NCBI GenBank assembly: GCA_963582065.1
Contig: CAUZRQ010000003.1
Location: 97,767-161,766, forward strand
Length of the DNA stretch: 64,000 nucleotides
Reading direction: 5' to 3'
Source of the DNA: UBA8437 sp963582065
Lineage (GTDB): Bacteria; Planctomycetota; Planctomycetia; Planctomycetales; Planctomycetaceae
The notes below the pieces were generated by a model. The model searched no databases and was not told the DNA's origin. It worked only from the letters and a program-made list of their open reading frames with translations. Position 1 is the stretch's first letter. The number at the start of each line of letters is the position of its first letter. The position numbers and the translations under genes were made by a program. This document shows positions 1-9,266 of this stretch, piece by piece.

Positions 1-389
1 TCGGGATGGTGGTGGCCGATCCGGAACTGAGCCTGCTGACCGTGTGTGAACACGGTTTTGGGAAGAGGACCCTGCTGGGGGATGGTGGCGGATCGGAGTC
101 CGCAGCGGAACCGGGGTCCGATGGAGGCCACTACCGGCGGCAGAAACGTGGCGGGAAGGGGTTGATCGATATCCGCACCACCGATCGCAACGGGCCGGTG
201 ATTGATGTGGCCGCCGTCAGTGACGCCGACGAACTCCTGATGATGACAGCCGGCGGGATGCTGCAACGTGTCCGTGCCGGGGACATACGGCCCATCGGAC
301 GCAACACTCAGGGAGTCCGGTTGATAACTCTCAAGCAAGGCGACCGGTTCGTTTCGCTGGCGCGCATTCCCGGTGAACTCTTGGAGTGA
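1..389 (+). CDS. gyrA: DNA gyrase subunit A, C-terminal fragment
   Basis: The gene enters from the left edge, and only the last 128 codons are visible. GyrA cuts and rejoins DNA during negative supercoiling; its C-terminal beta-pinwheel wraps DNA. The visible part matches the last pinwheel blades: a GFGKRT motif, then YRRQKRGGKG (the GyrA box, Q-K/R-R-G-G-K-G), then a D-E-LLMMTAGGMLQR blade strand and the late GRNTQGVRLI motif. The GyrA box points to gyrase rather than topoisomerase IV ParC. The first in-window ATG (position 6) is internal, because the frame is open back to base 1. The stop at 387-389 directly abuts the start of the next gene. Confidence 0.93.
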   Translation, partial: GMVVADPELSLLTVCEHGFGKRTLLGDGGGSESAAEPGSDGGHYRRQKRGGKGLIDIRTTDRNGPVIDVAAVSDADELLMMTAGGMLQRVRAGDIRPIGRNTQGVRLITLKQGDRFVSLARIPGELLE

Positions 390-392
390 GTG

Positions 393-1418
393 ATGTCCAG
401 TGTGCTGGTTACTGGCGGCTGCGGCTTCATTGGTTCGAATTTCATTCGCTGGTTGCTCGAGGATGACTCCGATGCTCGGATCGTCAACTTCGACAAGTTG
501 ACCTACGCGGGGAACCCCGAGAATCTGGCCGCCGTGGCCGAATCGGCCCGATACGAATTCCGTCCCGGCGATATTGCCGATCGGGAACGGGTTGATGGAC
601 TGCTCGAGGAATTCGAGATTGACGCGATCGTGAATTTCGCAGCCGAGAGTCACGTTGATCGGAGCATCCTGGACTCGACACCGTTCATCCAGACCAACAT
701 TGTGGGCACGCAGGTGCTGATCGATGCCGCGCGGGCGGCCGGTACCGGTCGATTCGTCCAGGTGTCGACCGACGAAGTCTACGGGAGCCTGGGCGCCACC
801 GGAGCGTTCACCGAGCAGACTCCGCTGGCGCCAAACAGCCCCTACGCCGCCTCGAAAACCGCTGCCGATCTCCTGGTACGTGCGGCCGTTCACACGCATG
901 GCTTCCCGGGAGTCGTGACCCGTTGCTCGAACAACTACGGCCCGTATCAGTTCCCCGAAAAGCTGATTCCGTTGTTCATCAGCAATGCACTCGACCACCA
1001 GCCGTTGCCGGTTTACGGCGACGGCGAAAACGTCCGCGATTGGATCCACGTCGACGATCACTGCCGGGGAATAGCGGCGGTGCTGCGTCAGGGAGAGCCG
1101 GGCGACATCTACAATTTCGGTGGTCGGGCCGAGATGTCCAATATCGGCCTGACCCGCCGCCTGTTGAAATTGCTGGATCGCCCCGAATCGCTGATCCGTT
1201 TCGTTCCCGATCGGCCGGGCCACGACCAGCGTTATGCCATCGACTGCAGCCGTGCCGAAACACAACTGGGATGGAAGCCGACGGTGTCTTTTGACGAAGG
1301 GCTGGCGGCAACAGTCGAATGGTATCTGCAGAATGCTGAATGGGTCGAGCGGGTGCGGAGCGGCGCCTACCGTGAGTATTACCGGCAACAGTACGGGGAG
1401 CGTTTGCGGGACGAGTGA
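393..1418 (+). CDS. rfbB: dTDP-glucose 4,6-dehydratase
   Basis: Extended short-chain dehydrogenase of 341 aa that converts dTDP-glucose to dTDP-4-keto-6-deoxyglucose, the first committed step to L-rhamnose and other deoxysugars of the cell surface. Visible motifs are the N-terminal Rossmann loop TGGCGFIGS, the catalytic T126-D127-E128 triad segment (STDEVYGS), Y151-x3-K155 (YAASK), and NNYGPYQFPEKLIP, which is typical of RmlB rather than GalE. A GTG at 390 followed at once by ATG at 393 gives two possible starts. I chose the ATG because GGAG at 383-386 sits about six bases before it. No other rml genes are in the window, so the rest of the pathway must lie elsewhere. The gene touches gyrA, but that may be chance adjacency. 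Confidence 0.92.
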   Translation: MSSVLVTGGCGFIGSNFIRWLLEDDSDARIVNFDKLTYAGNPENLAAVAESARYEFRPGDIADRERVDGLLEEFEIDAIVNFAAESHVDRSILDSTPFIQTNIVGTQVLIDAARAAGTGRFVQVSTDEVYGSLGATGAFTEQTPLAPNSPYAASKTAADLLVRAAVHTHGFPGVVTRCSNNYGPYQFPEKLIPLFISNALDHQPLPVYGDGENVRDWIHVDDHCRGIAAVLRQGEPGDIYNFGGRAEMSNIGLTRRLLKLLDRPESLIRFVPDRPGHDQRYAIDCSRAETQLGWKPTVSFDEGLAATVEWYLQNAEWVERVRSGAYREYYRQQYGERLRDE

Positions 1419-1445
1419 TCGTTGATCGTCAGTTGGCTGCTCGGC

Positions 1446-1474
1446 TAGGCACTCGTGCGATCGTTGCGTATAAT
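1446..1474 (+). promoter_or_regulatory. Putative sigma70 promoter of prfB
   Basis: TAGGCA (1446-1451), a 17-bp spacer, then a perfect TATAAT (1469-1474), lying 66 bp upstream of the prfB ATG in the 122-bp gap after rfbB. The -35 matches consensus at four of six bases. Inferred from sequence only. Confidence 0.55.
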
Positions 1475-1540
1475 CTGCTCCCTGTGGTGGACAGCCGGGG
1501 CCAGTCGGCACGGTTGAGAAGAGGCCTGGAGTCAGATCCG

Positions 1541-2699
1541 ATGGAACATGAACTGCGAACCGCCTGTAAAGGCGTGATCGAGCGGATCGTTCAACTCCGG
1601 GATTCCCTTTGACCTGGCCGGAATGCTCGGTCAACGTGATTCCATCAATGCCCGAATGGCCGCTCCCGGTTTCTGGGCCAACCAGGAGGCCGCTCAGGAG
1701 CAGGTCGACGCGTTGAAACGACTCAACGCGACGTTGAAACCGCTCGAGGAGTTGTCAGCGGCCGGCGAAGACCTGGAAATCCTCGGGGAACTGTCCGAGG
1801 AGGACGAGTCGGGGACGACGGACCGTGAGGTGGCCGAGATCGTTCAGGCCGTCGGACCTCAACTCGAACAACTCGAACTCCGATCGATGATGTCCGATCC
1901 GTATGACCAGTCGGGGGCGTTCGTCCAGATCCAGGCTGGCGAGGGTGGGACTGACTCCTCGGATTGGGCCGAGATGCTCTTGAGAATGTACGGGCGGTGG
2001 GCCGAGCAGAGAGGATTTGGCTCCGAGATGATGGAGTTGTCTGAAGCTGACGAGGCGGGGATTCGCAGTGCCACCATCGCCATTCGCGGTGCCTACGCTT
2101 ACGGCTACCTCCGCGGCGAAACCGGAAATCACCGGCTGATCCGAATCAGTCCGTTTGATGCCGCCGGTCGACGTCATACCTCGTTCGCCGCGGTGGACGT
2201 GACGCCCGAGATCGATGAAGACCTGCAGGTCGAAATCAACTTCGAGACGGATGTCCGGGAAGACACATATCGAGCCAGCGGGGCCGGGGGACAGCACGTC
2301 AACAAGACGGATTCTGCGATTCGCCTGACACACCTGTCCAGCGGCGTCGTCGTGCAGTGCCAAAGTCAGCGGAGCCAGCACAAGAACCGTGCGCAGGCCC
2401 GCAAGATGCTTGCGGCCAAGTTGTACCAGATCAAGGTCGAAAAGCGGGATGCCGAGCTGGCCGCCAAGCGGGGGCAGAAGTCCAAGATCGGGTTCGGCGG
2501 GCAGACGGTCCGCAACTACGTGCTGCATCCGGAACAATACGTCAAGGACACCCGGACTGGCTTGAAGGTGGGCAATCCCCAACCGGTGCTCGACGGCGAC
2601 ATCGATGCGTTCGTGGAGGAGTTCCTCAGGTGGGGCATGGGGCAGGGGACTTCGGAGACCGATTCCGGCGACAGGACACAGCCAGCGTCCCGACGGTGA
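1541..2699 (+). CDS. prfB: Peptide chain release factor 2 (programmed +1 frameshift)
   Basis: RF2 releases nascent chains at UGA and UAA. The gene is split over two frames. Codons 1-23 run from ATG 1541 to CTT 1607-1609 and meet TGA at 1610-1612; the rest continues in the +1 frame from GAC at 1611. CTT TGA C is the classical prfB slippery site, where low RF2 favours slipping so that RF2 controls its own synthesis. The joined product is about 385 aa. It carries the anticodon-like SPF tripeptide (about residues 203-205) and the catalytic GGQ in SGAGGQHVNKTDS (about residue 250). RF2 is usually about 365 aa; the extra length is a C-terminal tail. The Shine-Dalgarno-like booster expected before CTT is weak here (a GGGA a few bases upstream). 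A simple ORF call would start wrongly at ATG 1623. Confidence 0.95.
1607..1613 (+). promoter_or_regulatory. prfB: prfB programmed +1 frameshift site
   Basis: The heptamer CTT TGA C, with TGA in the zero frame as codon 24. The peptidyl-tRNA on CTT can re-pair one base downstream (TTT), giving +1 readthrough into GAC CTG GCC. Both flanking frames encode recognisable RF2 sequence, which supports recoding over a sequencing error. Confidence 0.93.
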
Positions 2700-2722
2700 C
2701 ATCTCGGCCGAGGAACAAGAGC

Positions 2723-4048
2723 ATGGTGCGACATCTTTCCGCGTGGCTGTTGGGTGCGACTGTGATGTGTGGGTGCGCCGAACCGGAAACAACGGTTCCC
2801 GAGACAACTGCCGCTGCGCCAAACCAGGGCGATGCCACGAGTGGAGAGCCTGGTGGTGCCAAAGATGGCCATTCGGCTTCGACAACCACCAAGCCTCCTG
2901 CCGACGAAAAGAAACCGGGTGAGAGTTTGTCGAGTTGTCCGGAGCCGTTGCTGAGTCAGGCACAGTTGGCCGATGGTTGGGTGCAGTTGTTCGATGGCCA
3001 GACGTTGTTCGGCTGGAAGGCCAACAGCCAGGCGAACTGGTCGGTCAGGGACGGGGTGATTCATGCCGACACGGGGCCCCCCGGTCTGCTTGTGACCACG
3101 GTGCCGTTTGCCGATTACGAGTTGACCTGCGACTTCAAGTTGGCCACCGGGGGCAACAGCGGGGTGTTTCTGCGGACTCCCGTGACGCCCGAGAATCCGG
3201 CGGCGGACTGCTACGAATTGAACATCTGCGATTCGCATCCGGCATTCCAGACCGCGAGTCTTGTCGCCAGGCAAAAAGGGCCCACCGGCCTGGAGGTGGA
3301 AGGCGAGTGGCATACGTTTCAGGTCCGGTTGCAGGGTGCGAAACTGACGGTGAAACTCGATGGCAAGCCCGTGCTGGATTTCACCGACAAGACGGACTCG
3401 CCACTCGCTTCCGGACGCATCGGTTTGCAGATGAACGGGGGAGAGATCGAATTCCGGAACGTGTTTGCCCGACCCTTGGGAGTCCGGCCACTGTTCAACG
3501 GCGATGACCTTGCGGGATGGCGTGAGGTGCCCGGTGGCGAGAGCCGCTTCACGGTGGTCGACGGAGCGATACACGTCGAAGACGGGGCCGGGTTTCTCGA
3601 ATCCGAATCGACTTGGGGAGATTTCGTGTTGCAGGCCGAGGCGCGTACAAACGGCGACAAGCTGAACAGCGGGATTTTCTTCCGGGCGGAACCTGGTACG
3701 GCAGAACATCCGTCGAATGGCTACGAGCTCCAAATCCACAACGGCAGCAGGAATGGAGACCGGTTGGCTCCGGACAACGCCGGGACCGGGGCAATTTTCC
3801 GTCGAACGACCGCCCGGTTTGTTGCCGCCGAGGACCGCAAATGGTGTGCGCTCACGCTGGTGGCCTCCGGCGCAAGGATCGCCGTGTGGGTCAATGGCCT
3901 GCAGGTGACCGACTGGCTGGACGAACGACCGGACGATCCCAATCCTCGTCGCGGTCGACGTCTGGAGGCCGGGCACATCAGCCTGCAGGGGCACGATCCG
4001 ACAACGGACCTGGACTTTCGGGCGATTCGCGCCGCGGCACTCCCTTGA
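2723..4048 (+). CDS. Tandem DUF1080 (LamG-like) lipoprotein
   Basis: A 441-aa secreted protein of the planctomycete DUF1080 group (Pfam name: 3-keto-disaccharide hydrolase). It has a short hydrophobic N-terminus ending in MCGC (Cys18 as likely lipidation site), then an Ala/Thr/Pro/Lys-rich linker to about residue 70. Two DUF1080 domains follow, one from about LFDGQTLFGWKA to RNVFARPL and a second from PLFNGDDLAGWREV to the end. Each shows the family signatures, W near the start of strand one, NSGVFLR / NSGIFFR, and YELNI / YELQIHN. A hydrolase or carbohydrate-binding role is inferred from the family. ATG 2723 is preceded by GAGGAAC at good spacing; the open frame extends further upstream but overlaps prfB. 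Confidence 0.85.
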   Translation: MVRHLSAWLLGATVMCGCAEPETTVPETTAAAPNQGDATSGEPGGAKDGHSASTTTKPPADEKKPGESLSSCPEPLLSQAQLADGWVQLFDGQTLFGWKANSQANWSVRDGVIHADTGPPGLLVTTVPFADYELTCDFKLATGGNSGVFLRTPVTPENPAADCYELNICDSHPAFQTASLVARQKGPTGLEVEGEWHTFQVRLQGAKLTVKLDGKPVLDFTDKTDSPLASGRIGLQMNGGEIEFRNVFARPLGVRPLFNGDDLAGWREVPGGESRFTVVDGAIHVEDGAGFLESESTWGDFVLQAEARTNGDKLNSGIFFRAEPGTAEHPSNGYELQIHNGSRNGDRLAPDNAGTGAIFRRTTARFVAAEDRKWCALTLVASGARIAVWVNGLQVTDWLDERPDDPNPRRGRRLEAGHISLQGHDPTTDLDFRAIRAAALP

Positions 4049-4084
4049 CCGAATTTCGCAGTCGGGTGATGAGACTGTCTGGTG

Positions 4085-4894
4085 TCAAGCCGAGCGGCGT
4101 GCCCGGGAGACGTCAAGGAGTCTGACGAGTTCGCCGGGACGTGCCGCCGCGGCCAGTTTGTCGCGGACGACGATTCGGAATGGTGCGGTCATCGGGTCGA
4201 ATGGTGGGCCGGGCAGGTTGTCGGGGATGTTGGTCAGCAGAACGGCAACCTGGAAACTGCCGCCCCCCAGGTCCGCACCCCATTCGGAGAAGCGACTCTC
4301 TTCCCAGGGGTCGATGTCGACGAGCAACAGGTCGGCGGCCGGCAGTGGTCCCGAGACGCCGCCCACGCATGACAGTTGGTCAGCCAGCGTGTGGGCCCAG
4401 GTGGAGTCCGGGGAGATGATGTGAAACCGAAACGCGGTTTGTTCGGGGTGGTGTCGTGTCCGGTATTCGGAAGCAGCGATCTCGTCGCGGGAGGCGGTCC
4501 AGGGCAACCCCGTTTCAACCCCGCCGAGTACGCGACATTCCGCCGCCAGGCGGTTCGCCGCCGAGGTGTGCGGCACACGGACCGCCAGGGGCCAGTTGTC
4601 GCGGTTCCGGCCGTCACCCCGGCACCACGGCCCATAACAGACGACCAGACGGGCCAGCGGCCAGGTCGAGAGCAGTTGCCGAATATCTCGTGACGGAAAC
4701 TGATCGGGGGTGTCCTGGAGAACGACGACCAGGTCCGGGACGTCGCTGTCGAGTTGCTTTAGCGCCGTGGTGATTGTCTCGGCACGCCATTCGGGATAAA
4801 GCCCGTGAAGCGGGCCAAGCCGATCGGCCAGGCGTGCGGCCCATGCTGAGGCGACGCGGCCGAGGAGCAATGTCCGATGTGAGGTCGTCGTCAC
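4085..4894 (-). CDS. Hypothetical protein, last gene of the kor operon
   Basis: I do not recognise this 269-aa protein. It is probably soluble, with no signal peptide or clear membrane segment. Two stretches of hydrophobic strand plus acidic residues (VPDLVVVLQDTPD near residue 55 and AADLLLVDIDPWEE near residue 190) look like the beta-alpha core of two Rossmann or receiver-like halves, so a degenerate response-regulator fold is possible. It starts with GTG at 4892-4894, preceded by GGAGG at six bases, which fixes the start. It lies 39 bp downstream of the CBS-domain gene and runs the same way, so it is probably the last gene of the kor operon. Confidence 0.6.
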   Translation of the reverse strand: MTTTSHRTLLLGRVASAWAARLADRLGPLHGLYPEWRAETITTALKQLDSDVPDLVVVLQDTPDQFPSRDIRQLLSTWPLARLVVCYGPWCRGDGRNRDNWPLAVRVPHTSAANRLAAECRVLGGVETGLPWTASRDEIAASEYRTRHHPEQTAFRFHIISPDSTWAHTLADQLSCVGGVSGPLPAADLLLVDIDPWEESRFSEWGADLGGGSFQVAVLLTNIPDNLPGPPFDPMTAPFRIVVRDKLAAAARPGELVRLLDVSRARRSA

Positions 4895-4933
4895 GAGGCC
4901 TCCGTCCCTGGCGGCCGATGAATGAGCAAGGGG

Positions 4934-5455
4934 TCAGCCGGTCGTTCGCAGTTCGGCAAAGCGGACGCAGAGAAACCTGAGGATGTCTCGGACCGAGATC
5001 ACGCCTGTCGGGCGGTCGTCGTCGTCGACGACCGGAAGGTGGCGGTAGCCCCCCAGGTCCATGGCGTGCAGGGCATAGCCGATCGAATCGTCCTGGCTGA
5101 CGGTCACCGGGGTGCCGGTCATGAAGTCTGCCACGGGCTGACTCATGCGGGTGATGTCCTCTGAGAATCGGTTCAGAACGTCTCGTTCCGTGAGGATTCC
5201 GGAAAGGTTTCCTTCGGAGTCGACGACCAGCAGGCAGCCCACGCGGTGTTGTGACATCGACTCGATGGCGGACGAGATGGGGTCAGCCGGACCCGCGGTC
5301 AAGGGGACCGCGGGGCAGAGCGCCGCGACGGCATGTCGGGAGATCGACTGCTCGAGGTCACCACCGGCGAGATCGAGCGGGGTCAGTGGCTGTCCGCAGG
5401 CCTCGCAGTTGTCCATGCCTTCGATGTTATCGAATCCACAATCGGGACACAGCAT
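4934..5455 (-). CDS. Zinc-ribbon plus CBS-pair protein
   Basis: A 173-aa soluble protein. The N-terminus (residues 1-25) is a zinc ribbon with CPDC and CEAC pairs. The rest is a CBS pair: the first module contains GCLLVVDSEGNLSGILTERD and the second contains YRHLPVVDDDDRPTGVISVRD. CBS pairs usually bind adenine nucleotides and tune the activity of partners. It sits 39 bp downstream of korB on the same strand, and a second CBS-pair protein lies upstream of korA, so control of, or signalling from, the oxidoreductase is a reasonable inference. The exact partner is unknown. Confidence 0.82.
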   Translation of the reverse strand: MLCPDCGFDNIEGMDNCEACGQPLTPLDLAGGDLEQSISRHAVAALCPAVPLTAGPADPISSAIESMSQHRVGCLLVVDSEGNLSGILTERDVLNRFSEDITRMSQPVADFMTGTPVTVSQDDSIGYALHAMDLGGYRHLPVVDDDDRPTGVISVRDILRFLCVRFAELRTTG

Positions 5456-5494
5456 TGGAGGATCTCCACAGCCGAGCGACGACGGGTAAGACTT

Positions 5495-6514
<1,020 letters not shown>

Positions 6515-6586
6515 CGCCGTGTCGCTCGTCTTCTGTCTGGGGAACACTCCACGGGATCGCGCGGAGTGGGTGTCGGGTAAATCCGG

Positions 6587-8449
6587 CTACAGCCGGGACT
6601 GGATTGCCTCGATCAGTTCGCTGATTCGGAACGGCTTGCCCTGGATCTTGTTGTAGCCCTGGGCATCGACCAGGAAGGTCGAACGAAGCAGTCGGACAAG
6701 TTGTCCGAGATTGAGTTCGGGAACCAGGACGGTCTCGAATCGCTGGAGTAGTTCTCCGAGGTTGCTGGGGAAGGGATTCAGGTACCGAAGGTGGGCGTGG
6801 CCGACCGAGTGGCCGTCCTCGGAGAGTGTTTTGACCGCCTGGCGGACGGAGCCAAAAGTGCCGCCCCAGCTGACCACCAGCACAGAACCTTCCTGCGCGC
6901 CGAAGACATCCTGTTCGGGGATTGATGCGGCTACGTTGGCGACCTTCTGCGCACGCACCTTGCACATGTGTTCGTGGTTGTTGGGATCGTAATCGACGTT
7001 CCCCGTAACATCGGATTTTTCGAGCCCACCCAGGCGGTGCATCAGGCCAGGAGTGCCGACCTTGACCCAGGGCCGCACAAGGCGGTCGTCTCGCAGGTAC
7101 GGCTGAAAACCGTCGTCGGAATTCGCCTCGGTCGGGTGATCGATGTGGATCGGAGTCAGGTCGCTCAGCGAGGGGACGCGCCAGGGCTCGGCTCCGTTGG
7201 CAATGTAACCGTCGGAGAGCAACATGACCGGGGTCATGAATTCGACGGCAATTCGCATTGCTTCCTGGGCCATCCAAAAACAATCGCCGGGGGTCGCCGG
7301 GGCCACGATCGGAAGCGGGCTTTCGCCGTTGCGGCCGAACATCGCCAGCATCAGGTCCGACTGCTCGGTCTTGGTGGGCAGTCCGGTGCTGGGGCCACCG
7401 CGCTGGACATCAACGATGACCATCGGCAGTTCGGTCATCACGCCCAGGCCCATGGCTTCACCCTTGAGGCAGATTCCAGGCCCGCTGCTGGCGGAGATCG
7501 CAAGCTCGCCGGCGAATGCCGCGCCGACAGCCGCAGACATCGCGGCGATTTCGTCCTCGGCCTGGAAAGTGCGAACGCCGAAGTGCTTCAGCCGTGAAAG
7601 TTCGTGGAGGATGTCGCTGGCAGGGGTGATGGGATACCCGGCATAGAACAGCGGACGATCGGCCAGCTTGGCTGCTGCGGTGAATCCGAAGGCCAGCGCC
7701 TCGTTGCCGGTGATCTTGCGGTATTTGCCCGGGGGCAATTTGGCCGGGGGAACTCGAAAATGAACCCGGAAGGACCCGGTCGAGTTCCCGTAATTCTGGC
7801 CACCCTGCAGAGCCTTGAGGTTGGCCTCGGCGATTTCGGGCTTCTTGGAGAACTTTTCGGTGACCCAGTTGTGTGTCGGAGTGGCGTCGCGTTCGTACAG
7901 CCAGTAGACCAGCCCGAGCGCGAAGAAGTTCTTGCAACGATCCGCTTCGCTAGGCGAGAGCCCGAGGCCGTCTACCGCGTCACGGGTCAGTCGGGTCATC
8001 TCCACCTTGTGGACATCGAAAGGGGCGAGCAGGTCCTCGTCGTCCAGCGGGCTGGATTCGTAACCGGCCTTCTTCAGGTCCCCGGTATCGAACGAATCCT
8101 GGTTGACGATCAGCGTGCCGCCGCGTTTCAGGTCGGCGATGTTCGTCTTCAGGGCGGCCGGGTTCATCGCCACCAGCGTGTCGACTTCGTCGCCCGGTGT
8201 GTAGACGTCGTTGCTGGAGAAGTGCAACTGGAAGCCGCTGACTCCCGCCAGCGATCCGGCCGGTGCTCGGATCTCGGCTGGAAAGTCCGGCAGGGTGCTG
8301 ACGTCGTTGCCGAAGACGGCCGAGACATTGGTCATCTGCGAGCCGGCCAATTGCATGCCGTCACCGCTGTCGCCGCAGAAGCGAATCACAATCGTGTTGC
8401 GTTCTTCGCTGCGTTTCTCGTTCGCCGGGGCGACATCTGTAGTAGCCAT
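6587..8449 (-). CDS. korA: 2-oxoacid:ferredoxin oxidoreductase, fused gamma-alpha subunit
   Basis: A 620-aa partner of KorB. The N-terminal third is the gamma domain (GDSGDGMQLAGSQMT, then LVAMNPAAL), fused to the alpha domain (GNEALAFGFTAAAKLADRP, then YPITPASDILHEL and ISASSGPGICLKGEAMGLG). This fusion is the usual form of the two-subunit KorAB enzyme used in oxygen-tolerant bacteria and the reverse TCA cycle. The C-terminal part carries the transketolase-like VLVPELNLGQL segment. ATG 8449 is preceded by GAGGAG about 10 bases upstream. It follows the upstream CBS gene by about 121 bp and precedes korB, so they are probably co-transcribed. Confidence 0.92.
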   Translation of the reverse strand: MATTDVAPANEKRSEERNTIVIRFCGDSGDGMQLAGSQMTNVSAVFGNDVSTLPDFPAEIRAPAGSLAGVSGFQLHFSSNDVYTPGDEVDTLVAMNPAALKTNIADLKRGGTLIVNQDSFDTGDLKKAGYESSPLDDEDLLAPFDVHKVEMTRLTRDAVDGLGLSPSEADRCKNFFALGLVYWLYERDATPTHNWVTEKFSKKPEIAEANLKALQGGQNYGNSTGSFRVHFRVPPAKLPPGKYRKITGNEALAFGFTAAAKLADRPLFYAGYPITPASDILHELSRLKHFGVRTFQAEDEIAAMSAAVGAAFAGELAISASSGPGICLKGEAMGLGVMTELPMVIVDVQRGGPSTGLPTKTEQSDLMLAMFGRNGESPLPIVAPATPGDCFWMAQEAMRIAVEFMTPVMLLSDGYIANGAEPWRVPSLSDLTPIHIDHPTEANSDDGFQPYLRDDRLVRPWVKVGTPGLMHRLGGLEKSDVTGNVDYDPNNHEHMCKVRAQKVANVAASIPEQDVFGAQEGSVLVVSWGGTFGSVRQAVKTLSEDGHSVGHAHLRYLNPFPSNLGELLQRFETVLVPELNLGQLVRLLRSTFLVDAQGYNKIQGKPFRISELIEAIQSRL

Positions 8450-8541
8450 CAGTGCAGAACTCCTCGTCTTCAGAACGCAACCGGAGGCTGGACGCGGGAA
8501 GACAGTCGGTCAGGGCGGGCGGGTCGTGTGCCGGGCGGGAT

Positions 8542-8570
8542 TGTGGGTGGAGTGTGGGTGGAGTGTGGGG
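8542..8570 (-). repeat. Short tandem repeat between CBS gene and korA
   Basis: Two full copies of the 11-bp unit TGTGGGTGGAG plus a partial third, as read on the plus strand, directly after the CBS gene's stop and 93 bp before the korA start. No known role; possibly a replication-slippage product. Confidence 0.6.
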
Positions 8571-9056
8571 TCAGGCGCCTTCGCGGTTTCGAGCTGTCAG
8601 TTGGATCTGTGAGGCCTGGTTATGAACGGTTTGGGCGTAGTGTTCCACAAGGAAACCGGTGACGGTCTTGACGTCAACGACGCCTTCGGGTTTGCCGTCA
8701 TCGTCCAGGACGGGCAGGCGGCGATAGCCACCGCTGTCCATCAGCCCGATGACGTGGAACAGGGTGTCTCGGTTGGTGACGGTGGTGGGCTGCTGGGTCA
8801 TCAGCGAGGCGATCGGCGTCTCGTGGTCGACACCGGAATGGAGTGAGTGCAGGATGTCTCGTTCTGTGAGAATGCCTACCAGTTCTCCCTCATTACAGAT
8901 CAGCGCACAACCGTGACTGTGTTTTCGCATCACCGCAACAGCCGAGCCGAATGTGTCGGTGGGAGACAGTTGTTGACGCACCTTCAGCGTCAGCTGCCCC
9001 ACCTGTGCAGACTGGAGCAGAGCTCGCAGTTGGATCCCTTCGGATCGTCCGGTCAT
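8571..9056 (-). CDS. CBS-pair protein upstream of korAB
   Basis: A 161-aa protein made almost wholly of a CBS pair. The first module has GCALICNEGELVGILTERD; the second has GGYRRLPVLDDDGKPEGVVDV. It lacks the zinc ribbon of the related gene at 4934-5455. It is the first gene of the minus-strand run CBS - korA - korB - CBS - hypothetical, so the two CBS proteins bracket the oxidoreductase. Ligand and target are unknown; adenine nucleotide sensing is the family norm. I used ATG 9056; a TTG at 9083 in the same frame would add nine residues. Confidence 0.8.
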   Translation of the reverse strand: MTGRSEGIQLRALLQSAQVGQLTLKVRQQLSPTDTFGSAVAVMRKHSHGCALICNEGELVGILTERDILHSLHSGVDHETPIASLMTQQPTTVTNRDTLFHVIGLMDSGGYRRLPVLDDDGKPEGVVDVKTVTGFLVEHYAQTVHNQASQIQLTARNREGA

Positions 9057-9184
9057 GGCGGCAAACCCGCATCCCCTGTTCAATCAACGGCGCGCATTGT
9101 CGCAGCTTAGCCGCAACGGGAAAAGCCCGCGTTTGGGGAAATGCGATCAACGATTGGACTGGGCCGTGGCTCATCGGGTCGGTC

Positions 9185-9213
9185 TTGTCGGAAGCATGGA
9201 GATCTGGGATAAC
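9185..9213 (+). promoter_or_regulatory. Putative promoter of the kinase gene
   Basis: TTGTCG (9185-9190), 17-bp spacer, GATAAC (9208-9213), 54 bp before the GTG start. It lies in the roughly 210-bp divergent gap between the CBS gene and the kinase gene. Moderate match only. Confidence 0.35.
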
Positions 9214-9266
9214 CCTGCCGCTTCGCACCAGGGACACTCCCGTCTCGTGGCCACAGGATTGCCACC

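Noticed and set aside
1755..2963. 402-codon minus-strand ORF across prfB and the DUF1080 start
   Set aside because: Shadow of coding sequence in a GC-rich genome; it crosses a real gene boundary.
8450..8570. Riboswitch or attenuator before korA
   Set aside because: Only a short GTGGG-type tandem repeat is seen; no terminator or stable alternating helices.
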